The notes under the pieces were generated by a model. That model was not told the DNA's origin, ran no database searches, and saw only the letters and a list, made by a program, of their open reading frames with translations. From the NCBI GenBank assembly GCA_015143295.1, contig CM026552.1:62986944-63050943 (forward strand): a stretch of 64,000 bases of DNA, in the 5' to 3' direction. This document shows positions 36,043 to 46,854 of the stretch, piece after piece; positions within the stretch are counted from its first letter, which is position 1, and every line of letters starts with the position of its first letter. Origin of the DNA: Tetracentron sinense. Taxonomy: Eukaryota > Streptophyta > Magnoliopsida > Trochodendrales > Trochodendraceae. The position numbers were made by a program, and so were the translations under genes.

Positions 36043-36147
36043 AACAACTCTTCCTTCTCCAAAGACCTATCCAAGACTGAATCTTATAAGAGAAAGCACA
36101 CTTCTTCAAAGCCTAACAGCTCAAGGAAAAGAGAGAAACTCAACTGA
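36043..36147 (+). pseudogene. Env-like/ORF3 of J, part 2 (C-terminus)
   Basis: Directly continues the J frame from 7835 once H and one target copy are ignored. 34 codons rich in Ser, Lys and Arg (SFSKDLSKTE, RKHTSSKPNSSRKREK) end at TGA 36145-36147. The basic tail could bind nucleic acid or act as a nuclear signal; this is inference. The coherent continuation across 28 kb is strong evidence for the insertion model. Confidence 0.6.
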
Positions 36148-36694
36148 AGACCTTGTTTTTCTATCTTTCTGATGTATTGATTGTTATCTTTTTTGGAAAC
36201 AATGAATATACTTGTACCTCCATATTTGATATATATATGATCTTTTTGCAATTTTATAATGCGTTGTTTATTAATTTTCTCCGTTCTAGTTTTGATGATG
36301 CCAAGGGGGAGAAATATGTGTATATGTGAATATTGCTTATGTGCAAAATATGAAAATATGGATGAATGGCTGCTTAGAATTATGATTAATATATTATTTG
36401 ACTTGTCATGATTTAATTTGTGGTTAATATATAATTTGACTTAACTTGAAATGAAATCAAATCAAATGCTTATATCTATGGATGTTTGGACCTTTGGTTA
36501 AGACTCAATAAAATTCAAAAATTTTGAGTACTATGTCTCATTCTTGAATGATCCAAAATATGCATAAGAACTGATATCTGAACCATTTTATAGAGATGCA
36601 AATGCTTAGGGGGAGCTAACCTCAAAAATTTATTGAAATATATATAGTGAGTGGGAGCTCAATCCCAAGTCATTCACATTATTATGTCATCATC
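36148..36694 (+). other. 3' untranslated region of J with extra polypurine tracts
   Basis: AT-rich, non-coding. Besides the terminal PPT it has GCCAAGGGGGAGAAA (about 36302) and CTTAGGGGGAGC (about 36606). Multiple PPT-like motifs before the 3' LTR are a Sirevirus hallmark. Confidence 0.65.
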
Positions 36695-36708
36695 AAAAAG
36701 GGGGAGAT
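36695..36708 (+). other. Terminal polypurine tract of J
   Basis: AAAAAGGGGGAGAT directly abuts the LTR start at 36709. Confidence 0.85.
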
Positions 36709-38100
36709 TGTTAGCCTCAAGGTTACAACTCTAAGTACCCTTAATAGTTTCGATGATAAGACAATAATAGAATGATCATTATGATGCTAATGTTTCTATT
36801 TAGTTTGTGTACTTTCAGAGAAAAAGAGCATTAAGATCATCATTCAAGTTATGGAGTATTGAAAATATCAAACACTCAAGAGAATCAATTCAAAAGCCAA
36901 GTATCAATCATTTCAAGGAAAAAGCTTCAAGGACTCAAGAAAAATTATGAAGAAAAGTCAAGACTAAAGCTCCATAAGTTCAGAAAGAAGACCAACTCTC
37001 AAAGTAGTCTTATGATTAATTTTAAGAGTATCTAGGACTATGTAAAGTCCTCGAGATCTTAAAACTTCATTGCTCAAAAATACCTAGATAGACCTTAGGA
37101 TACTTAGAATAGTTTGGACATCATTCTAAGAACCTAAAAATGATTAAAATAACAATTTTATGAATGCCTTTGGACCAAGTCATCATTCCTATCAAATTAG
37201 TCTCATAAAGATGAGTTCTTTGAAAAAAAATCAAAGGACTCGTCGACGAGTCCAAGTGGCCAAAACAGTAGCTCATGTTTGAGCATTGTCTCTCCTCTCG
37301 TCAACGACTCCTCTTCACTTGTCGACAAGTGCTTGCGAGAACTGAATATAACAACTAGTTTTTCAATGGTTATTTAGCATTAAATGTTCCCACAACGGCC
37401 AAATTGATTGTTCATCTATAAATAGAGCTTACTTATGAACAAATACAAGGATCCAACACTATTCATTGATTCAGTGATTATCAAATCTATTCAAACATTC
37501 AATACTCTATTTTTTCATTAAAAACCTAGAATCCCAACCCTCTATGTTTGAGCATTCAATTCCAATCATCTTTGAGAGATTATTAGCTTTGCTTTTCACT
37601 CTTATCTAGCTCATCAAGGAGCATTCAATTTCAGATTTATTATCCAACCACTCATTGTAAAAAGCTTAATCAAGAATCTAGGATTCTTGCACTAGTGAAG
37701 AAGAGTTCTTCTTGTAGCCAAGAGAGGCACTCTCTTGAAGATGATTTATCATGAGCCTGAGAAAAGGATTGTATAAGGTGTAATCCTCACCCGTGAAGAA
37801 GGATTGTAAAGGCTTGCTCCCTACCCGTGAAAAAGAGTACGATCAATGGAATCGTGTGAAAATCCTTAAAGCGGGAAGCTTAAAGGTGGCAACGTAGGCA
37901 AGTTGCTAAACCCCGATTTCAATCTCGTGTGTGGAATCTTTTATTTCTCTCTCTCTCTCTGTGTTTAACTCAGTTATTCATTGTAGCATTCTTGTTAACT
38001 CATTTAAATTCCGCATAAATCACTTATAAATTTTTTTAATTGCCATTGACCCTAATCAACCCCCCCCCCCCCCCTTTTAGGGTCCAATAGCTGGGAAACA
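36709..38100 (+). mobile_element. 3' LTR of Sirevirus-like copia J
   Basis: Starts TGTTAGCCTC after the PPT; I place the end at GGGAAACA (38100), about 1.39 kb. It holds two perfect palindromes, GGACTCGTCGACGAGTCC (37236-37253) and CACTTGTCGACAAGTG (37316-37331), with a third imperfect one between them (about 37296-37310). A TATAAATAGAGC box at about 37418 and a C15 run (38060-38074) are also present. Conserved LTR palindromes are known for Sireviruses. The exact 3' boundary is uncertain by a few bases. Confidence 0.75.
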
Positions 38101-38581
38101 CACTCTACTAGATTTTAATTTCATAAACCGTATTTTGAAAAACAAGATAAAATCCTTTGTTTTGTGCAATGACCTAGTAGGAAACCCTACTAGTTAAATT
38201 GTGATGATGTTATGTCTTAAACCAAGGAATAAAAAGGATAAATAATTATGTTTTCATTCAACGTTCAAGATATTATGATGCAAAGATGAAAAGCATGTTA
38301 AAAGACTTAAGTTTTGGGGAAAACCAAATGAGAAAACCTTATATTTTGACGGATATAGATATGTGTGACTTCATGGTATATAGGCTATTGCTATGAATGG
38401 AATATGTGAATTATTTGCTATATGTAGAGTGTTTCTTTATGACTACCATGCTATTCACAATTGCTACACTAACACTTGTATATGCATGTTCGAGCTTTTG
38501 CTAAAAGTATGAGTATAAGAAAAAGTAAAGTATAACAAAAGGTGGAAAAGATGATAAAAGAGGAAAGTATAAGAAGAAAAA
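38101..38581. other. Unannotated sequence between J and B
   Basis: AT-rich, without ORF or recognisable repeat. One inverted repeat, CTAGTAGG...CCTACTAG, lies near 38170-38190. It is probably older host or transposon DNA into which J and B inserted. Confidence 0.4.
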
Positions 38582-38886
38582 TGTCGCGCCCGAAAACCCA
38601 CCCTAGGAGTTAGAGTGAATCTTGGATGACTCATCATGACTTGCTTGACCAAAATAACCTGCAAAAGACCTGGAGCATATACAATAGAGGACAATAATAG
38701 CGGAAACATAAACTATAAAGCACAGCGGAAGACTTAACCAAAAACCTCTATGTGTATATACATATACATGATCCAAGTTTATACACAAAGAAAATACACA
38801 AAAGAAGGTGCGGACAGGCCCGCCAAAATACATGAATATATCTCTCTCAACTCACCCATAGCTATCCACTCAGAATCTACCACCAC

Positions 38887-39006
38887 CTAATAATAACCCT
38901 CGACCAGAGGTTCCTCCACAGGCTCCTCAACGTACTCCTCCTCCACCCATGGGCCAGGAGCACAGACATTAAATGGAGCAGTAGCTCCCTCAGAACCCGC
39001 CGACAT
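38887..39006 (-). CDS. LTR micro-ORF, 39 codons (B, 3' LTR)
   Basis: ATG 39006-39004 to TAG 38889-38887. Acidic peptide with core APGPWVEEEYVEEPVEEP, ending GYY. The copy in B's other LTR (46354-46473) keeps the frame but has ATA instead of ATG and one Glu-to-Leu change in the core. Confidence 0.45.
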   Translation of the reverse strand: MSAGSEGATAPFNVCAPGPWVEEEYVEEPVEEPLVEGYY

Positions 39007-40461
39007 AAACGTACAGCTGAGCATGGAATACTCAGCGTGTACCAAATGCTAACCAACAGTCATAGTACAACAACAATGTTATATATATATATATAAAGCA
39101 GGAAACAATTCAGATCATAACTGGAAAGTAGAGCAGTTTATATTCATGCTTACATTTCGTAAAAGCCGATAAAACCCTTGAAAACATCGTGCACTTAACT
39201 TGATTCAAATCGCCCCTTTCATGTTTGAAAACTTGTCTTGTCTACCTTGTCGTATCATGTCGTGTTATGCGTATCATGCGTGTCATGCCATGTCATGCTC
39301 GCTTGGAAAATAAACTACTTCTGAGGGACGGGAAACCCTTCTTCCTAAATGCATCATGCTTGCTATGCCATATATCATACTTGCTGGGAAAATAAACTAA
39401 TTGTAAGGGAAGGGAGACCCTTCTTCCTAAATGCTCATGCTTTCCATACCATGCATCTTGCTTGCTCGAAAAATAAACTACTTGTGAGGGAAGGGAGACC
39501 CTTCTTCCTAAATGCACTTGCGAGGGAAGGGAAACCCTTCTTTATGATAATGTATGATTATCTTGTCCTTGTCAAAAGCGAGGTAAAACATATCGTAGGA
39601 TATGTCCCACCTCTAAATCTCTTCCTTGAAAATGCCGGTAAACCATATCATGCATGCCGAACTCGTGAGATCGTGTACATACTTGCATTTGGAATTAAAC
39701 ATGACATTTGGGTAATTCACAACATATATAACATCGATAATTTGAGCAAGTTAATATTCATGCAATTTAGGGAAAACAAGAAGGCCCACTATCATAGGCC
39801 CTAACAAGTTCTAATAATTAATTAAACATGCATTTCTTAATTTATAATTCATTTCGTTCAACTTGGCATTTCATCAAACATAGGGTGTGTTCTTTATTTA
39901 TTAAACCTACATCATGCTTTTATAGGTGGGTTAATGCTCAGATCATACATGTACGTTTATTATGGATGCAATGCCCTCCCCATTTCATTCATCACATCAT
40001 TCTACACGCATCCAATCACCAACATCCACCTCCATTCACACCATTCACACATCCCAACTCATAGCACATTTATAGATGAGGGAAAACAAAGAAGAGGGAA
40101 AGAAAAGAGAACACTATAACTAAGAGGGTAGCACAAGGTACCGACCTTGACAAATGAGGGAAGAAACCCTTTGCAAAACGTGCGTGAGATGCTGCCCTAG
40201 CTTGGAGAAGGTGCTCCTCACGAGCTTGAACCGAGAACTTGAAGGAAAACGAGCTTGAGGTTGATCTAGGGTTCTTAAACCCCCTTGATTTCTTCTCCAA
40301 AGCAAATCCTAGGTTTAGAAACCCTTCTCCTCTTTCTCTAACTCTCAAAATACTCTAAGTGTTGTGAATGAATCCAAAAGACTCGGGCAAGCCTTATATG
40401 GAAATGGTATAACACCCAAATACCGAAAATGCCCTTAATGAAATTCTGCAAAAACGCGAAG

Positions 40462-40626
40462 ACCGATCAATCGGTGGTTATGACCGAGCGACCGGTGATA
40501 TGACTGAGCTCTCGGTCAAAAACAAACTCTCTGAAAAATTTCCCCATACAAAATTTTCAACCAGTCGATAGCCTCTGATTGATCAGTTGTGGACCGATCG
40601 ATCACTAAATGGACCGAGCGATCAGT
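40462..40626. repeat. GATCGATC-type array in 3' LTR of B
   Basis: Decayed copies of ACCGATC(A/G)ATCGGT-like dyads at the same place as in A (14848-15031). Confidence 0.7.
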
Positions 40627-40989
40627 GGTCTGTAGGTTTTGACACTGAGTCCATTTTTCACCCATTCCTACTATTTGGACTTGTCCTACTTCTATTCTAA
40701 CCTCTTCTAAACTTGCCTAGGACACTTGTAAGGCTATAGTTTATTATTAGATAATTTATTTAATTAATTATAGTATCCTTGAGACACTTCTCTAAGTTTT
40801 CAGATTATCATTTCATGAAATTGGGCATTACAAGGTTTCATGCCTTGGCACACATTCCAGGACATGAGCAAAATTTTCGGGGCTCTACATCCTCCGCCCA
40901 TACAAAAATTTCATCCTCGAAATTTAGACGATACTTGCATTACAACCCAAAACAAAATTACAAGTCATATACAAAACCTATACAAAAAC

Positions 40990-43900
40990 TCATTCAAACA
41001 ATTCCGGGTACTTCGCTTTGACTTCGGCCTCTCGCTCCCATGTAGCCTCTTCTCGAGCGTGATGTTGCCACTGCACAAGAACCAATGGGATAGTTTTATT
41101 TCGAAGGACTTGATCACTCCGATCCAATATGTGAACCGGTTTCTCAACTAAAGTGAGATCCTCCCGAATTTCCAACGGCTCCAAGTCTATGACATGCGAA
41201 GGATCTGCAATGTACTTCTGAAGCATAGACACATGGAAAACGTTATGAACCGCGGCCATGTGAGGCAGAAGAGCTACCTTGTAAGCAACTTCACCAACTC
41301 GCATGATGATCTCGAACGGGCCAACATATCGAGGACTAAGCTTGCCTCGCCTGCCAAATCTCATAACTCCTTTGCTAGGAGATACCTTCACAAAGACTTG
41401 ATCCCCAACCTGGAATTCCAAGTCCCTACGGCGTGTGTCCGCATAGCTCTTTTGACGATCTTGAGAGGCTTTCAACCGATCCCGGATGATCTTGACTATA
41501 CTCACAGTTTGCTCAATCAACTCCGGACCTAACACCTTTCTTTCTCCTACCTCATCCCAATAGAGAGGGGACCTGCAGCTACGCCCATATAAGGCCTCAA
41601 ATGGTGCCATTTGGATACTCGCCTGATAGCTATTGTTATAGGCGAATTCAACCAAAGGCAAGTGTTCTTCCCAACTGCCCTTGAAATCTAACATACATGC
41701 CCGAAGCATGTCTTCAATGACTTGGTTCACCCTCTCAGTTTGTCCACCCATCTATGGATGAAAAGCGGTGCTGAAATCGAGTCGGGAACCCATAATTTCC
41801 TGAAAACACTTCCAGAACCTGGACGTGAATCTCGGATCCCGATCTAACACAATACTAACTGGCACCCCGTGTAGCCTAACCACTTCCTTGATATATAGTG
41901 CGGCCAACTGACTAGAGTTGAATGTAGTACGGTATGGCAAGAAGTGCGCGAACTTTGTTAAACGATCCACAACAATCCATATCGCATTTGAGCCCCTTGC
42001 CGTCTTTGGCAAGCCAACTATGAAGTCCATGGATATGTTCTCCCATTTCCACTCGGGAATAGGAAGAGACTGCAATAGACCGGCAGGTCTCAAGTGCTCT
42101 GCCTTCACCTGTTGGCACACTAAGCACCGTGCTACATACTCCACAATCTCCCTCTTCATATTCCGCCACAAATAGTGATTCTTGAGATTCTGGTACATCT
42201 TTGTACCCCCAGGATGCATTGTGTACTTCGAACGATGTGCTTCATCCATGATCTCTCGTCGGAGATCTGCATTGGCTGGAACACACAGCCTTCCTTTAAA
42301 CGTAATAGCACCTCGACTAGTGAGAGAAAAGTCTTCACTACCCTTGGCAACTTCCTTGTCCCGATAAGCCAATAATTCAGCATCCGTGGCTTGGTATTCT
42401 TGGATCAAATCTATAATGTATGGCAGAACCGTGACATTTTCCAAAACAGGACCGCGACCTGTATCATTCACACTGATGTCCAGATTTTCCAAATCCTCCA
42501 ATAATCTCCATTTGTGCACTAACATATGAGCCAACAAACCTGGAGGTCTTCTACTCAAGGCATCCGCTACAATGTTTGCTTTGCCCGGGTGGTATTGGAT
42601 GGTGCAGTCATAGTCTTTCAAAAATTTCATCCAACGCCGTTGCCTTAGATTCAGCTCCTATTGGGAAAAGAGATACATGAGACTCTTGTGATCCGTGAAC
42701 ACATAGAACTCCACCCCATAAAGGTAATGGCGCCAAATCTTGAGTGCAAACACGACCGCCGCAAGCTCCAAGTCGTGCGTGGGATAATTCTTTTCATGCT
42801 CTTTCAATTGCCTCGATGCATAGGCAAGGACTTTCTTGTGTTGCATGAGCACAATCCCAAGTCCAACATGCGAGGCATCACTGTACACCTCATAACCACC
42901 ATGTCCAGATGGCATTGTAAGGACGGGGGCCGTGGTAAGCCGCTTTTTCAGTTCCGTGAAACTGATCTCACACTTATCGTTCCACACGAATTTTGCATTC
43001 TTTCTTGTCAAATAAGTGAGCGGTGCTGCAAGGCTGAAGAAACCCTCTATGAATCTCCTGTAGTAGTCTGCCAACCCAAGAAAGCTGCGTATTTCTATGA
43101 CACTCTTGGGCCTCGCCCAACTCATGACTGCCTCTATCTTCTTCGGATCTACCAAAATGCCTTCCGCGGATACAACGTGGCCTAGGAATGCCACCTCTTC
43201 CAACCAAAACTCACACTTACTGAGTTTGGCGTACAGCTTGTGCTCTCTCAGCATTTCCAAAGCAAGACGAAGGTCTCGCATGTGATCTTCCCGAGTTTGG
43301 GAATACACCAAGATATCGTCGACAAACATGATCACGCATCGATCCAAGTATGGCCGAAACACCCGGTTCCTTAAATCCATAAAGGCTGCCAGTGCATTTG
43401 TGAGACCAAAGGGCATCACCAAGAACTCGTAGTGTCTGTATCGAGTCTGAAAAGTAGTTTTGGGCACATCCTCGGCCTTGATCTTCAACTGGTGGTAACC
43501 GGACCGAAGATCAATCTTAGAGAAAAATTTTTCTCCCTTCAACTGATCGAACAAGTCATCAATCCTAGGTAATGGGTACCTATTCTTTATAGTGACCTTG
43601 TTCAACTGTCGGTAATCAATGCACAGCCGCATCGAACCATCCTTCTTCTTGACAAACAAAATCGGGGCACCCCACGGTGAGGCACTTGGTCGAATGAAAC
43701 CAAGATCTTGCAATTCTTCCAACTGAGTCTTTAACTCCTTGAGTTCGATCAGGGTCATTCTATACGGAGCCCTGAAAATAGGAGTTGTGTCTGGTGCAAG
43801 CTCGATCACAAACTCAATCTCCCTGTCTGGAGGCAATCCTGGTAATTCCTCTGGAAATACATCCAGAATTCACTCACGACTGGAATAGTCGAAGAGTCCT

Positions 43901-44314
43901 TTGCCTCGGGGTTCGCTAGGCTCAACGCTGCAAAACGGGCAATATCTCTACTTCTCAACCCCCGAAAATGAAATGGCTTGCCTTCCACTGGCCGGAAGAG
44001 TACCATCTTTTCAAAACAAGCCACATGCCCATGATGTGTTGCTAACCAATCCATTCCCAATATAACATCAAAGTCTTGAAATCCGAGGATGATTATATCA
44101 ACCACCAATTCGTGGCTCCCCACTTGAACCACACTGTTTCTATACACTTTATCCGCCAATATTGTCTTGCCGAGAGGAGTAGAAATGGCTAACTCCGGTT
44201 CCAACTGGCTAGGCTCTGAGGAAAAACCTTGAGAGAAACTCGGCGATATGAATGAATGAGTAGACCCGGTGTCGATCAATACTCGAGCCAAACATTCATT
44301 GACTAGTAAGGTTC
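40990..44314 (-). pseudogene. Pol of B, inactivated
   Basis: Starts at the proposed acceptor (GAACCTTACTAGTCAATG) and encodes the same PR-RT-RH-INT-tail order as A, including [22 protein letters not shown], the HHCC finger and the [13 protein letters not shown] tail. Defects: about 1 bp lost near 43865 (end of protease linker), TAG at 42660-42658 (RNase H, Lys codon) and TAG at 41754-41752 (integrase, before the catalytic Glu). The catalytic motifs remain recognisable, so inactivation is fairly recent. Confidence 0.9.
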
Positions 44315-44460
44315 CTAAAATTTTAGCTAGCTAAGTCAATCCATGCATCAACAGCGTATAAATATCGGTATATATACATATAATCATGCCATATATGTAC
44401 ACAATCAAATAATACATAACAAAAATTTTAAGGATAATTAAATACACTATAACTGCGTAC
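44315..44460 (-). other. Predicted gag-pol intron of B (146 bp)
   Basis: Boundaries CAAG/GTACGC and AATTTTAG/GAAC on minus. The length is not a multiple of three, so gag and pol lie in different frames in the DNA, yet splicing joins them exactly as in A and D (VQG then LLVNECLAR). Retention gives a TAG after GTQL. Confidence 0.72.
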
Positions 44461-45706
44461 CTTGCACTACATTGTCAGATGCAAGTGCATCACCCTCTGT
44501 CAAGGCAAAAACTCGCCCCTGGTTCGCCTGGCGAGGTGGAGGTGCAGAACGTGCAGGCTGAGAGGACGCCTGGTATGATCCTGCTGGGCGTGCTGGGGGC
44601 CTAATCCCCTGAGACTGGCCTGGTAAATGCTGAGTAGGGCAATCCCTAATCATATGGCCCTGGCGACCGCAATGATAACATCCACCCGATGCTCTTCGGC
44701 AATCTCCTACCGGATGCCTTCGGCCGCATGAAGTGCAGACCTCATATGTGTAAGTCAGAGGGGCCGGAGGTGGAGCATACCTCGCCACCTGAGGTGCAAT
44801 TGGTCATGGGGCCGGAAGAGACTGAGGTCGCGGTGCCTGACGCACGTACGACCGTGGAACTGGAGGCGCATAAAATGGCCTCATAGGTGGTGTTGGCCAC
44901 GCATACTGATAAGGGTCGGTACGAGCCCGCCTATCCGGAGGTGCTGAGCTACTAGATTGGCCTCTCGCCAATTCCCTCTTCTTGGACACGGTCTCTGAAT
45001 TGGCCTCAACCAATAAGGCCTTGTCTACAACCTCAGGGTAGGTAGCATGTCTGAAAACCGACACCTTCTCCATGATAACGTCCTTGAGCCCTTGCTCAAA
45101 CCTTCTTGCCTTCATTGCCTCGGTAGCAACCATGTGAGGCGCAAATCTAGAAAGCTCCGAGTTAGCCTCATAAGCGGCCACAATCATCGAACCTTGCTCT
45201 AGGTTGATGAATTCTCTCTCTTTCTTTTCCCATGCTCCAATCAGAAAATACTTCTTATAAAAAGTATCCTTGAACTCATCCCAAGTCCAAGGTTGACCCT
45301 GCATGGTCAAATCTCGCGTCCTCAATGCGGACAACCACCAATGGTGGGCTTCGCCCTCTAGCATGAAAAAAGTCCATGCTACTTTCTCTTCCTCTGTCGG
45401 AGAGAGAACCGCAAATATCTTCTCCACTTGCAGGATCCAAGCCTCCGCAACAAGAGGGTCCACACTCTCATGGAATGATGGAGGCCTAAATCTCCTGAAT
45501 GCCTCAACCCCAGCTGCACGATGTACTGGAGTCGTAGGCGGTAGAGTAGGTGTTGCTGACGACGTTATAGTTTGCCGAGCCGCCAGGATGGCAAGAGTCT
45601 CAGCAATAAAGCCTAAGACCTAAGAGAGGTCCGGCTACTCGACCTCATCTCGAGAAGAAGACGAAGCTCTTGTATGTGGTCCACGACCCCGTGTGCCCCC
45701 TCTCAT
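44461..45706 (-). pseudogene. Gag of B, inactivated
   Basis: ATG 45706-45704 (MRGGTRGRG). TAG at 45637-45635 and 45622-45620 near the N-terminus and TGA at 44806-44804 before the zinc knuckles disrupt it. The gag domain (EAHHWWLSALRTRDL...ELSRFAPHM) and both knuckles (CTSCGRRHPVGDC, CYHCGRQGHMIRDC) are still visible. Confidence 0.88.
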
Positions 45707-46045
45707 GACTAAAGTCCTGAGAACAATAGCACCACATGAGTCTCACTTGAAACCACAATTTCTCACAGTTCCAGTTCACAATAATTCAATTTGCATTATT
45801 TGTATAATACTAATATACATTGCATCACAACCATCGGTGTATTTATAATATTATACCCTGGTGTTCTAGCATTCCTAAGACTCGTACTTGGTTGAAACAA
45901 CCATTTTGACTAAGACGAAAGTTTAGTCTTACACTTGGAGCATGACTCGCTTCTGACTTACTTCCTTCCTAACTTGTTTCCTAACATATGCTCTTGTCAA
46001 GCTGTGGTATTAGATTCTAAGTGACCCTAGAGACCTACAGCCTAA

Positions 46046-46057
46046 GCTCTGATACCA
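46046..46057 (-). other. Primer-binding site of B
   Basis: TGGTATCAGAGC on minus, 4 nt from the 5' LTR remnant; initiator-Met type. Confidence 0.9.
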
Positions 46058-46061
46058 CTTC

Positions 46062-46854
46062 TGTCGCGCCCCAAAACCCACCCTAGGAGTTAGAGTGAAT
46101 CTTGGACGACTCATCATGACTTGCTTGACCAAAATAACCTACAAAAGACCTGGAGCATATACAATAGAGGACAATAATAGCGGAAACATAAACTATAAAG
46201 CACAGCGGAAGACTTAACCAAAAACCTCTATGTTTATATACATATACATGATCCAAGTTTATACACAAAAGAAGGTGCGGACAGGCCCGCCAAAATACAT
46301 GAATATATCTCTCTCAACTCACCCACAGCTATCCACTCAGAATCTACCACCACCTAATAATAACCCTCGGCCAGAGGTTCCTCCACAGGCTCCTCAATAT
46401 ACTCCTCCAACACCCATGGGCCAGGAGCACAGACATCAAATGGAGCAGTAGCTCCCTTAGAACCTGCCGATATAAACGTACGGCTGAGCATGGAATACTC
46501 AGCATGTACCAAATGCTAACCAACAGTCATAGTACAACAACAATGTTATATATATATATAAAGCAGGAAACAATTCCGATCATAACAGGAAAGTAGAGCA
46601 GTTTATATTCATGCTTACATTTCATAAAAGCCGATAAAACCCTTAAAAACATCGTGCACTTGACTTGACTCAAATCGCCCCTTTCATGTTTGAAAACTTG
46701 TCATGTCTACCTTGTCGTATCATGTCGTGTTATGCGTATCATGCGTGTCATGCCATGTCATGCTCACTTGGAAAATAAACTACTTGTGAGGGAAGGGAAA
46801 CCCTTCTTCCTAAATGCATCATACTTGTTATGCCATGTATCATGCCATGTATCA
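46062..46854 (-). repeat. Truncated 5' LTR of B
   Basis: Matches the first 790 bp or so of 38582-40889, including hairpin 1 (46483-46503), the micro-ORF frame (46354-46473) and hairpin 2 (46277-46290). Homology ends at GCCATGTATCA, where C's RT starts. Some 1.5 kb of the LTR, including U3, is missing. Confidence 0.88.

Larger units (their letters stand above)
38582..40889 (-). repeat. 3' LTR of B
   Basis: 2308 bp, starts TGTAGAGCCCCGAAAATTTT (40889), ends TTTCGGGCGCGACA (38582). Contains the U3 array (40462-40626), TCT-loop hairpins (39310-39545), hairpin 1 (39016-39036), micro-ORF (38887-39006) and hairpin 2 (38810-38823). Confidence 0.9.
38582..46854 (-). mobile_element. Chromovirus-like gypsy element B (5' LTR truncated)
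   Basis: Same architecture as A on minus: 5' LTR remnant 46062-46854, primer site, gag, intron-like gap, pol, PPT (about 40890-40899) and 3' LTR 38582-40889. Protein identity to A is high, but the reading frames carry several stops and one frameshift. The 5' LTR is cut about 790 bp from its 3' end and fused to C. Confidence 0.9.

Noticed and set aside
40889..46062. B as the missing 5' half of C
   Set aside because: Opposite orientation, overlapping pol content, and C's LTR groups with E, not with B's LTR.
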